Position numbers and translations under genes: made by a program. DNA of 12,781 nucleotides, taken from positions 1-12,781 of the forward strand of contig JADGJA010000670.1 in NCBI GenBank assembly GCA_027596035.1, read 5' to 3'. Source of the DNA: Thoreauomyces humboldtii. Lineage: Eukaryota > Chytridiomycota > Chytridiomycetes > Spizellomycetales > Powellomycetaceae. The notes beneath the pieces are model-generated. The model was not told the DNA's origin. It worked only from the letters and a program-made list of their open reading frames with translations, and did not search any database. Positions within the stretch are counted from its first letter, which is position 1; the number at the start of each line of letters is the position of its first letter. Below, one piece after another: positions 1-9,948 of this stretch.

Positions 1-60
1 CCCTCTGTCTTTCTCCCTCTCCCTCTCTCTCCTGCTGGTCTTCTCTCTCCGATTTCTCTT
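1..60. repeat. CT-rich simple-sequence tract at the window edge
   Basis: The plus strand is almost pure pyrimidine here (CCCTCT, CTCCCTCTCC, CTCTCTCC units). It lies just beyond the stop codon of the neurofibromin gene, so on that gene's strand it would be a GA-rich 3' flank or 3' UTR. No AATAAA-like signal is visible in these bases. It is imperfect and does not look like a transposon end. Confidence 0.7.
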
Positions 61-76
61 CTTGTTGCGGCTCTCC

Positions 77-3000
77 TTAGAGAGCGACGATGGCATCCAA
101 AAGCTCGCACACGAGGGCCGCCACCTTCACTTTCCTCGCCCTCGAAACACTTCCGAAGGCACCGAGGTCCGAGGCCGCCAGACCCTGAAATCCCAAATCC
201 TGCAGTCGGGAGCCCATGCTTGGCGTTCCTGTTGCTGCTCCTGCTCGTGAATCGTCGCCGCCTGATAATTGAGACATGTACAGCGAGGAGGATGGCGAAG
301 ATGACATGGACGCTGATGCATTGTGGGAGATGGGGTTGTTGACCGCGCTGGTGAGAGGTATGGAGCGACGCGTTTGGGGTAGGTTCGGTTGGTGTGTGCC
401 CGACGTAGATGAGGACGGTAAGCGGAGGGAAGCAGCGACTATTGAGCGAACGAGACCTAGGATGGCAAGAGACTGCGAGGTGGCCAATGTTTGCGTTAGG
501 CGAGGGGTCAGGTAGTCGGAGCTGAAAGACGAGCAAAGTATTAGACGTCATACGGATGAAGGAGCGTAAGTCAGCGGTCGAAGTGACTTACACAACCGCA
601 AAGGCTTCTGGAGCGGTTTCTGCTGCCTCCGCCAACGCCGCGTAAATAGTGACAAGCTCCATATCGTACTCGGCTGCATCGAGCATCGCAGCCCAGAAAA
701 GTACGCTGGTCATGACCACTCCTCTATCGTCCACTCCTCGAGTCGAGTTGAAGATGCCGTTTCTAAGCAGGCTCGCAGAGACACGCGCCCGCGCATGTCC
801 AGCGTCCTCGTCTAGCAGCGTTCTTCTCGCATCCCGCTCTAGCGCATTTCCGATCGGTAGTCCCGCCCGCTTCCAGAGATCCGCAGGTTTCTCGGCTGAC
901 GGGATGAGCGGCACGACGTACCCAAGGGTGTGTATCCCTCCGTTCCCGGCGATGTCGCAGAACATTTCCAAAGCTGCCGTGGTGCCCGTTTTGGTGGTTG
1001 GATGCTTCAATCCTCTAACGAGGTTGGCGGATACTGCGTGTGCGAAGAGCTCTACGCCAAACTTGATGCCGACCAGCTGGTCGATGCGGACCGACACATT
1101 TTCTAGCCCTTCCCGAGCACCCAGAAGGACTCGGGCCACACAGTCTGGATCCCGATTCTCGTTCTGGAACGCGCCAGTGTCGTGCAGTCGGCGTAGAGTG
1201 ACAACCAACAGAATGCATGCCGACTGAAAGATCGGAACGTGGGCTATCTGGCATAGAGCCATTGCTAGCCAGAACATGGGCCGCAGGTATCGAGAGTCCG
1301 CAGGCAAGCCAGCGACAATGTCGCAAAGAGCCATAGTAATGCTCACGATGAGATGTGGTGCCGTTTCGGAGGTGCTGGCGTTGGTGCCAGCACTTTCGGC
1401 CGAGAGATCGAACAGGGTAAGCGCACCGCGAAGGGCAACGAGGATTTGGTAGAAAAGATCATCATCTACTTGATCGCGTGCAAGGCAACCGAGAACGATG
1501 AAAGCTCGTGGTTGAATTGCTGGGTTATACTGGAAGGCGGTGCTGGCAACGAACGACATCCAGCGCGCTCGCCAAAGACCAGCTTGATCTGCAAAGTAGA
1601 GGTTGTAAGTGACCAGATATTCAATGAGAAATGAGAGGGACATGCTAAATACCTGAGTCTTTTGCGCCAGCCTCTGCTACATCCAGCAGGCAACGAACAA
1701 CAAGTTCCAAGCCCCCCAAGGTAACTTCTCTCGCAACTTCCGAGCCCTGTTCTCCTACACCAACGACTCCGAACGGAAGACCAAGTTTGGGCCCTGCGAG
1801 CTCTCGAACCAGATCGCCGAGAGCTTTCCGTTTCCCTTCTCCGACAACACCACTCGTGGCAAGCGCGTGGACAGTATTGACAAGAGCGCCGTGAACGGAT
1901 GCCCGGACGAGAGGACTCCCTATCCCTGCGACCATCGAGACGACGTAGCAGACATCGGGGAGGCAGTTGTGGACGTTACTCCAATCGTCGAAAGCGACGT
2001 GGGTAGCGATACGGACGAGCACAGCGATCTCGGTCCATGCGGCATGATCTACGAGTGTCGCGGTCGCACGATAGGACGTGGACACGATGGCTTTACGTAG
2101 TTGCGCAAGCAGCTTGCTGGATACCGGGTAGGAAGTGGTCCGGGCCATAGCGTGAGTGATGTTGGCGATGACTTCAATAGCGTGCGGTCGAGGCGCGGAA
2201 TCGCATGCTGCAGCTAGGAGCGTCTCGATGACCTGTGGTACGAGCGTATCCTGCTGTGCGAGGTACGTCCACACCGTCGACCGGAAGAAGGCGTCAAGGG
2301 CTGGCTCACGAACAGTAGCTTCGACAAGCATTAGCACGATCGAATTTAGCTTGGCATCTCCGGTTACATCTTCATAGACGCACGCGGCGAGCGTTCGTAT
2401 CCAAGGCTCCAGGGACATAAGGATCACGATTTTGAGCGACTCGGGACACGAGGTGGAAAGACCCCATGCAGCCTCGTTCAGTACGCTCATGGTCAGGTCG
2501 GGCCGAGAATGAGCGATACGTTTAACGACGTCCAACACGAACCCTCCGCTGCTGAATGGCACAAAGAGGCCTTTCCCAAACCCATGAAGGATGCGTTGCC
2601 CTCCGACGTTCCCGACGCTTACAGGAACGTCGAAAGCTTCACAGGTGGCGCAAAGTAGGTCGTATCCGTTTCGCCGCACTTGTGAATCGGCAGATCCTGC
2701 AGTCATGAATGCTACGCTAAGGAGCGCTCCTGGTACCTCGGCTGGCGTAAGCGCACGACGGCCAGTCCGACTGTTACTGTTGCTGTTACTGGTTTGTTGC
2801 TCGTTTGATCGCCAGGCCGAAAGCATCGTTTTCAACGTATGCACGATTCCTTCGGCCTTCGCAGCAGCAAAAGTTAACGTAGTACTGCCGTGGGCTCTCG
2901 ACACGACACGAACGACAAGCTCCTGCTCTCGCGCCATGCCGAACTCCTCGATATCGGCGGCATGATGCGTGTCTTCGATAACATCCGACCCGTCGGAACG

Positions 3001-6000
3001 TCTGGTCAATATTTGCAACTTTTCTGGTCCGACTGCCAGAAGGACAGGGACGTGTGACCGGTAGCCTTTGACCCATGTGACTTGGCTATATAGCGTTTGT
3101 CCAACCTCTATGCGTCTCCCCATGCTTCCTTGATCTGCTGCAGAGGCAGGCCCGAGCTGAGCGAGAAGCAGGCACATCTCCGCGAAAGCGCTTTTGGGTA
3201 TGGAGAGCGGAGGTACTTGCTTGAGCTCGGTGTTGGTCTTCTGGGAACCGATTGGAGACTGCGGTTCAGCAAGCAGGGTACCGACATGGGAAGCGGACCT
3301 TCGGGCTTGCGGGCGGACGGTGCCTGTCGGGCTTGATACAGTGGTGGACGGATGGGCATGGTGAAGGGCGGGATTCGTGAGACTTCCTTGTAGCCGTTGC
3401 AACCGCTCGATACGATCAAGATTTGCGGCCATGTTGCGCTGAAGCTTAACCATGTCAGAATCGGACAACCCGGCACCGAGCTGAGGTTTTGCGGCAGGTG
3501 ATGCCGGCGTCATAGGAAGCTAGGACCAAAAGGGCGATGAGTCCACAATCGCCTTCGATTAGGATGTTACATACTATGCCAAAGCTTACCGAAACGTCTC
3601 GCAAGAAACCATGAACCTTGCTGACATTGTCCCTCAGAACGTCGTTCACGCCGCTCATGAAAGCTTCCTTGACGCCAAATAGAACGTTGTTTGCCAGATT
3701 TTGGACTACCTTGGTGATCAGTACCAAGCCTCTCCGAAGCTCTTTCTTCAGCTCCCCGTCGTTAGTTGGGATGAGGTTGTGGGTCTCTGGTGATACGATA
3801 GCGGGACAGATGAAGCGGAGGAACAAGAAGCCTCCAACTGCCGTGATGCGGGCATCGGGAAATCTGGTCCCGACGAGGCGCCAAATGGTAGCACAGACAT
3901 CGCGCAAGAACGGTGGGAGTCGTCCAGCGCCAGGAGGGCCGATGACACTGTCTAGAATCCCTTGGGAAACGACGCGAAGGTTGCGCATGTTGGCGTCGGC
4001 GTCTCCAGTGCCGCACTTTAAGGGATCCACTTCGAAGCTCATAGGAGGGCAACGCTCGGCGAGTTCCGATAGGATCGGTGAGAGAGTAGACCGCAGGTAT
4101 TCTACGCCGTGTTGCTTGGCGTAGATGGTCAGCAGACGGGTAGCGATGCTGTTGCGACGAAACAAGTTTGCTGGGGTATCAGTGTTCTCGACCTCACGTC
4201 TGACGACACGCTCGACCAGGTCAAGGGAACGTCCTGAGTTTTCGAAAAGATGCACGAGCACGCTGGCAACCTCGTCCACATCACCAACAGGTGCCACCTC
4301 GCCAAGGGCCACCGCCACGTCGATACCGCCAGGAGTCGATGTCAATAGATCCAAGAGCTTGATATGCCGAGCACGCGTAGTCTCTTCCCTTGAGCCGAGA
4401 CATGCTTGAAGCTTACTTTGATCAAGGCAGCCCTTGCGGACCAGCTCAGTCAGCACGACGGCAAAGACGCCGCGAAGCTGCTCGTTCTCGGCATACACCA
4501 TGTCGAGTGCGCATCCGAGCTCGGCGTCCGTGTTGGCGGCAACCAGGTTGGTAAGCGCCTGTACCGTCGCTTCCCTGAACGGACCAACATCAAGGTCTTC
4601 GCCCGTGAGCCAGCGTTCCAATCCACGTACGAGGAACCCGCAGTATCGCTCCGCCTTTTGCCGTCCCAAAGGAAGGTCCTCTAGGAGCTTGACCAACGCC
4701 TTCACGCAGGCCAAGTCGGCGCCTTTTTGCAGCTTCCGAGACTCGGGTGATCGATTCATGACAACACTAGGATCTTCACCCGTCCCATCAAGGCCAGCTT
4801 CCAGCAATGCCTCTGCAATTTCCTTGCGAACACGCATCTCGCCGCATAGTCCTATGGCATCGCGCTTGGCTACCAGAAGCTCGATGGCCATGCACAGGCG
4901 CATGCGAAGTCGAAGACTCGTCGCGTCGACCAACGCGAGGGTATCGAGATATCGAATCAACTGCACCACAACATAGCCAAGATCCACGTTTTCACCGAGA
5001 GAGGCCGACGAAAGCACGGTGCCAGCATCTGGCCGATCGAGGGCAAGACGGAGGACGGATGAGATGTAATCGGCGAAAAGGGTATTTCTGGCGGTCAGGC
5101 GCGGCTGGGAGGTTGCAGGATCGAACATCTGAGTGTTAATAATGTAGGTGAAATGTCCGAACAGTATTCCTAACACCACCAAGGGTAACAATGAGTATGG
5201 GACAAGTCAACTTGTGCAGTATTGTAGGAGCTACTCACCATACATGCCGATACCCATTTCCAAACCAAGACACTCTTTGACGGCCTCGCGCACCACGACA
5301 GTATCCGAAACGACGAGCTCAACCAGTTCTCCGATGAAGCGCTCGACTGTCTGCCTGGCCCCGCTGTAGGCGGTCATTAGCTGAGCGCCGACCATCCCAG
5401 TCCAGGGCACCTGAACCGCAGGGCTTTCGGGGCCATTATCGGCGGCAAGGGCGGGAGGGGCCGAACCGGTGGATTTGCGTCTGCCCCCGTCGCTGACATT
5501 AAAAGGCGCGGCATTGTTCCGTCCCGCGGTGGCGCCTCCGACCTCCTGCAACTGCTGCTGCTCAACCGCCATAGCGCTGGCTTTCAGGCAGATCCCGCCA
5601 AGGGCACAAAGGAACGCCATCTGGTTGATCCACTCTGCCCGCTCGTCCCCCATGAAAGTGGCAACACCTATGCCACTGCCTGTTCGCCTCACGCGCTTTG
5701 CCTCGATGTCTTCCATCATCGCTTGCTGAGTGGATGGCGAACTCGCTCCACTTGCCGACGAAATCGAAGGGCCGGTCCAGCTGTCCGTAGTATGATGACC
5801 CGTACCTGCGTTACTGCCGGAGCCCGTTGATTCGGCCATACCGGATCCGCCATCCAGGTTGTTACCGTTGTTGCCCATGCTTCCGCTTCGTTTTCGGCCA
5901 CCTGAAGACGGCAGCGACCCGTTGATCTTCCAGATCTTGTACATCTCCTCCCATCCGCCCATGTTACCAGGCGTTGGAACGGTCAGGCCTCGCAGAATCG

Positions 6001-9000
6001 CTCGCGCTCTCTTCTGAACAACTTTGAGGCCACCGCCGCCGCCCCCGCCGGTCACGACCTTCACCAGGTCAGCGTAGACGCTAGCGTTCTCCAGAAGAGG
6101 GGCGGCACCGACAGCGGCACCGCCGCCACCAGCGCGAACAAGATCGCCCTCTTCCAGAACGGCTTCGAGCCATCCCGCGACCATCTTGCCTACGCCACCG
6201 TCGCTCCAGCCGCCGGAGAGTGACACGATGATGGCAACCTCCATGGCCACGCACGCAGCAAACCGCTCCGGTACGTCGGCTCCGATGCTCGCACATCCTC
6301 GTCTGCTCGCGAGGACTTCGTTTCGACGGCCCAGGAGCTTGAGCGCAAGTTCCGCTCCGCGACGCGCCTCGGCCAGATCGTCCAAGACCGTCCGAGTCAC
6401 TCCCAGAAGAATCCATGAACTGCCTCGCCAGAAACTGCGCATGGCAGCATCGGACGGAGCTTGTGTGTCTTGAGGCGGTGGTGCGCGCCAGTCCGTGACG
6501 GTCCCGTCCCAGTATGGCACAACATCCCGAGCCATGAGTTTCAGAAGCATCTGTCCGGCCAGATGCCGTACCAGCGGGTGACTGTCGAGCAGGCAGACTG
6601 TCAGAGACGTAAACAGCGGTCGCAATTCCTCCGGGTGAAGAGTCCCGGCATCTTTCTGTGTAGCATCAAATCCATCAATACTTTGACACTAATCGATCAT
6701 GAAGCAAGATCTTGACTTACGACAATGGCCAGCAACGGACAGATGTTCCACATGGTCAAAACGTTGATCAGAACTTGAAATCTCTCATTTGCTTCTTCCT
6801 GAGCAGCCTTTTTGATTTTGCGGTCCGTATTAGAAGATCGGAAACTGGGAGCTTTTCGGGCCTTCGCATCAGCCACCCCTGTCTGACGGTGCAGCTGCGC
6901 ACAGTCGGCAAAGAGGATTCGGAGCGGTTGAGCAAGACTTGCGTCCACGCCACTCGGGTTCCATGGTAGAAGCTGAGCGTGTTCGGGAGGTTCGTTGATG
7001 ACGGAGCAAAGCGCCTTCACTAGGGCAACCTTGTAGAGCGAGCCTCCGGCATCGAGTACGATGGGGACAACCGTCCGTAGGGTAGTCCAAGGATTAGCCT
7101 TGTACATGGCCGCGATGCATTCGCCGAGTAACCTATGATCGATCACGCCGGGTTCTTCCGATGCAGCAAGACCGTTGGTAAGCGCGAGCGGACGCTGCGG
7201 ATCAAAGAGTTTCTCCCTCAGTTCAACTTCAAAAGTAGCTGCAAGAAGTTTCATAGCCCCCCCTTCCTGCCGCCCTGCGAACGTTGACGCCTTGACAAAA
7301 TCCATGCAACAGAGGACCGACACTTCGCCAACTTTCCCTGTCCGAATGTTCTTCTTGATGCCATCAAGGAACATCGCTTTCTTTGTCGCACTGGAGCTGA
7401 GTGGTGGTGCGCCACGCCCTCCTCCAGCGAGGCCAATTGCATACACTAAATCCGGGCAAAGCACCGCAAGCATGGTCTGGACCGGCCAGAACAAAGCTTT
7501 CCGTCGCGACGAATCAGCGAAGCCATTGAAGATGTCAAATAGTTGATCAGGTTGTCCTAGTCACCAAGATGGGATCAGTTCCATGTGCAAATTGCTCATG
7601 TAAATCCCTTCGTACCTTCCATCCTTCCAAAACTGGAACATAATATCTGGAATTCTGTTGGAAAAGCCTCGATCCAGTTCCATATGGCGATGCGGAGAGA
7701 GATCGAGGACGCAAAGAGGGCGCGCTTGGTGAAGCTTCGAAGGTTGTAGGTCATTTCGGCAAGGATCATGCCTAGTCGATACCGGTTGATGCTACACCAT
7801 TCGAGGAATCGCAGCTCGGTCAAATCCCCACCCCCGTCGCCGTCCCCATCTCTGTCTCCTCCGCCACCACTTGGTCCGCCAGCTCCAGATCTGGTTCCAG
7901 AGGATCCTCCACCGGCATTGCCCGTTGCCATGTTGTTCCCGCTGCTCGCTCCATTCGCGTTGCTTCCGCCGCCTGCCCCGCTTGAGGGTGCAGTACTGGT
8001 CTGAGCAAGGCTAGTAATTCGAAGTTTGATCTTGGCAAACACTATTGGCCAGTTGGAGGCTGACAGGTACTGCATGACGCGCCCAGCCTGCTTATGAATG
8101 TCGGTCAAAAGGTCTGCAGACGAGTGAGGGACGCGAAAAGACGAAGCTGCAGTGCCGTCGGTCAGAACAGAGTAATGATCGTCAGCCAAAGTTCCATATG
8201 CGTGGTTTATGGTGTCGGTGTTGATCGTAGAGGCTGAGGTGTAGAAGAATCGAGTAATGACATGGAGAAGAAAACGAGCTAAAGAGTCGTCCAGGGGAGG
8301 TGGATCAGCGATGCCGTGTCGGGCCGCGGATTGACTTGCCACCAGAGCAGCAACGTTGGAGGAATGATCAGAAGCGGTTTGCATGAAGGATAGCTTCGAC
8401 TTGCAGGCTGGCGGCTCCCATCCCAAGGACGATGACGATGTGAATGCATTTCCTTGCGAATAATGGTGTGACGTCGCGGAAGAGGATGCTGATGCTGATG
8501 AAGGCCGAGACGAGTGTTGATTTCTGCCGGCAGGATGTTGTGCTGTCCTTGGGCCTGCAAGACAGTGAAAATCCTGAGTCAATATAATGACCGACAACGA
8601 TTCCACCCGATTCCCTAATGCTTGGCACAGGCAAGAAAGTTGATGTATGTACCGTCGGGGGCATCTGAAGAGTCCGCAGATTCAAGTTCCTGCTCGGTAG
8701 GCTTCCACTTTCTCCTCATACATTCGCCCATCACCCACAGGCAGCAGTACTGACTCTGTAGGGTCTGAAGCGGCACGTTCGCATCGTCCACGTTGCCTCC
8801 GCCAGTCCCATCCTTTCCCCTCCCAATCCCATCCAAGTGTGCAGCGAGGGCAGCAAGGATGTCGCGTAATCGGTGTGGACTCAGCGAAACAAGGGTGCGC
8901 GTGGTGTGATGAAAGAGTGGATCATGATCCAGAGACGTGAGAGAGAGTCCAGAGTTGACGGGGAGCTATAGACAGTTCGAACGTAAACTTCATTTTTCGG

Positions 9001-9115
9001 GAAACCTTAAGTCCAGCATGGTCATTACCTTTTCGGCGAACCTCTGCACCAAGGTGTTCAGCAGACGAGCTTCTTGAGAGGAAGACGAATTCGAGGAGAC
9101 GGAAGAGGGAGCCAT
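77..9115 (-). CDS. NF1: Neurofibromin (NF1/Ira family) Ras GTPase-activating protein, nine exons, lacks the Sec14 lobe
   Basis: Exons in transcript order: 9115-9029, 8965-8653, 8554-7616, 7556-6721, 6655-5239, 5169-3590, 3519-1653, 1588-592, 521-77. Together they give 8481 nt, 2826 residues and a TAA stop. The family stimulates GTP hydrolysis by Ras at membranes. Recognisable blocks in order: QRFAEKLP near residue 24; WNWIEAFP at about 425-432; LFDIFNGFADSSRRK near 452; PTPGN at about 952; EWINQMAFLCALGG at about 1066; a RasGAP domain at about 1490-1720; a PH-like domain at about 1862-1961; VPGALLSVAF followed by HEAT-like sequence; FQYNPAIQPRA in exon 8; and LQDLGFQGL near the C-terminus. 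Length is close to human neurofibromin (about 2818-2839), although the Sec14/CRAL-TRIO lobe is missing and low-complexity linkers are added. The ATG at 9115 is chosen because it puts RFAEKLP 24 residues in, close to its place in the human protein. No frameshift or internal stop is seen. Confidence 0.93.
2809..3108 (-). other. PH-like domain of the neurofibromin
   Basis: Residues of about 1862-1961 include VTWVKGYRSHVPVLLAVG, LQILTRR, AADIEEFGMAREQELVVRV, and a final helix ending LKTMLSAWR. The order of strands and helix parallels the human PH-like segment, where IKVG, the ASEIEEI block and the last helix ending RTRWE line up. In human neurofibromin this domain packs on the Sec14 lobe, which is absent here. 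The following block EVPGALLSVAFM matches human DVPGTLLNIALL and anchors the boundary. Confidence 0.72.
3095..3145 (-). other. Junction where the Sec14/CRAL-TRIO lobe is missing
   Basis: The exon reads FAEMCLLLAQLGP (residues about 1836-1848), matching the block just before Sec14 in human neurofibromin (FDKMATLLAYLGP). After only about a dozen residues it passes straight into the PH-like domain. In human neurofibromin roughly 150-180 residues of Sec14 fold lie between these points. The reading frame is continuous here, with no intron and no stop, so nothing is hidden by splicing in this stretch. Confidence 0.75.
3590..4294 (-). other. RasGAP catalytic domain of the neurofibromin
   Basis: This part of exon 6 encodes residues of about 1490-1724. 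The arginine-finger loop reads NLFRRNS; the catalytic Arg (residue 1535, codon 4159-4157) is followed by a second Arg where human neurofibromin has Gly. The structural motif reads FLFLRFICPAIVSPE, with its FLR Arg at 1649; Cys replaces the Asn of the metazoan NF1 motif, as p120 RasGAP also has. LITKVVQNLANNVLF follows and keeps a Lys at 1684 at the place of human K1423. SFEVDP also matches. The catalytic elements look complete, so GAP activity is expected, but this is inferred from motifs only. Confidence 0.93.
5720..5925 (-). repeat. Ser/Gly/Asn-rich linker before the EWINQMAFLCALGG block
   Basis: Residues of about 970-1038 form a disordered-looking segment (SSGGRKRSGSM, GNNGNNLDGG, ASGASSPSTQQ) between the PTPGN..WEEMYKIWK block and EWINQMAFLCALGG. 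A poly-Gly run encoded near 6030-6050 lies just before PTPGN. Human neurofibromin also has a loop here, but with different composition. The segment carries basophilic kinase-like sites. Confidence 0.7.
7824..8000 (-). repeat. Gly/Ser/Asn-rich low-complexity linker inside the neurofibromin N-terminal region
   Basis: This in-frame insert encodes about 59 residues (about 319-377) made almost only of Gly, Ser, Ala, Asn and Asp, ending in a GGGGDRDGDGDGGG-like stretch. It separates two conserved segments, the helix around SASNWPIVFAKIKLRI and the helix beginning LRFLEWCSINRYRLGM. The human counterpart has a short loop here. It is probably a disordered loop grown by trinucleotide expansion. Confidence 0.8.
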
Positions 9116-9948
9116 GCTCCTGCCGCGGATGAACGCGATAGAAGGCTGTCGTCGGGTTGTTTCGAGGAAGGAGGGCCCAAGAGGCTACGACAACAGGCCG
9201 AAGAAAACCCTCAGGAGCCCACCCTATGCAATAATAATTGCTGGCTTCCTGCGGGAGGTTGTATGCCGCAACCGATGCCGATGCGTTGAGAAGACCGACG
9301 ACGTGGTTAGCCGATGCACTTGCCAGTAGCTTGTTGATGCCAGTCTGTGCGAGTTGCCGGAAGGAGAGGGGGGGAAAGGAAGGAGCAGAAATAACCCAAG
9401 GCACAGCACGGGTGCACAGCCTTGCCGCTGAGCTTGGACAGACACTCGGTTCAACTCAAAAAACCATTCTGAAAAGGGCGGCGGCACAAGCATACGCAAC
9501 GCACAGTACAGATGCCATGGACGATGGTTGTTGGCCTCAAGCAGATTGAAGCAAAGGTCGCCGGTCAAATAGCGCAAGCACTGAGATTGGAGTGTCGAAG
9601 CTCACCAGGCTTCTTTTTGAGTCCATCGTGTCAACCATGCGCTTTTTGGAACTGGTAGTTGATAGGTTTCTGGATAGGGGGGGCGCAGATGAGGGATTCA
9701 AACAACAACGGTCGTCTTGATCCTTCGGATGTACATGGTTGCTGCAGTCACAAAGGGAACGAGACCACTGCTCCTTCTGGCAAGGATGCCGCTGCTGCTG
9801 CTGCTCGCTTACCTGAAGGCTATCGAAAAAGTACCTTAGTTTCGCGAGGTCTCTGCCCCCCCAACGCATGTTCTGACTCTTGCGACATCCCTCGACCGTC
9901 GTCGCCCACCCGATCCGTTGCATCAAGTCTCCTTCCTATAATTGCACC
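9116..9948. promoter_or_regulatory. Divergent intergenic region between the two genes
   Basis: These 833 bases separate the two start codons and must hold the 5' UTRs and probably both promoters. No gene is convincing inside. Visible items: an inverted repeat GCAAT-AATA-ATTGC at 9228-9241, about 113-126 nt upstream of the neurofibromin ATG; a CCAAT box on the minus strand (ATTGG at 9586-9590); purine/G-rich tracts on the plus strand near 9357-9390 and 9670-9685; a (GCT)5 repeat at 9791-9805; and a CCTATAATT sequence at 9935-9943, directly before the plus-strand gene's ATG. None is proven to act. Untranslated exons or introns could also be present. Confidence 0.5.

Larger units (their letters stand above)
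522..9028 (-). other. Eight spliceosomal introns of the neurofibromin gene
   Basis: Introns in transcript order: 9028-8966 (63 nt), 8652-8555 (98), 7615-7557 (59), 6720-6656 (65), 5238-5170 (69), 3589-3520 (70), 1652-1589 (64), 591-522 (70). All are GT..AG, with donors such as GTAAGT (twice), GTAATG, GTGAGT and GTAAGC. Phases are 0,1,1,0,1,0,1,2, and each junction restores the reading frame. Most junctions fall where alignment to known neurofibromins continues across the splice: G|GQPDQLFDIF at 7616/7556, MYG|ILFGHF at 5239/5169, AFAVV|SDYL at 592/521. The acceptor at 5170 (GTTAG) was preferred over a later CTCAG because only the former keeps frame. The last intron holds CTGAC and TCTAATAC, either of which would serve as a branch site. 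Confidence 0.85.

Noticed and set aside
649..1227. Plus-strand open frame of 192 codons
   Set aside because: It is a shadow of exon 8, whose minus-strand reading matches the neurofibromin C-terminal region.
1589..1643. Apparent Met start with hydrophobic residues (SLSFLIEYLVTYNLYF) suggesting a separate protein
   Set aside because: It lies in the 64-nt intron 1589-1652. Splicing joins the upstream exon directly to DQAGLWRARW, matching neurofibromin.
3090..3520. A Sec14 lobe hidden in another frame or in an intron of exon 7
   Set aside because: I read the other frames and the neighbouring 70-nt intron and saw nothing CRAL-TRIO-like; the whole region is also already used by one continuous open frame.
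5140..5191. Hydrophobic start (LPLVVLGILFGHFTYII) that looks like a membrane or signal segment
   Set aside because: Most of its first residues are read-through of the intron 5170-5238. After splicing the sequence is MYG followed by ILFGHF, which aligns with a conserved neurofibromin helix.
7768..8004. Plus-strand proline/serine-rich open frame
   Set aside because: It is the reverse complement of the Gly-rich linker codons of the neurofibromin; it has no domain and no supporting context.
8922..9404. Minus-strand open frame covering exon 1 in another frame
   Set aside because: The frame starting at ATG 9115 splices into conserved neurofibromin sequence; this longer frame has no family resemblance.
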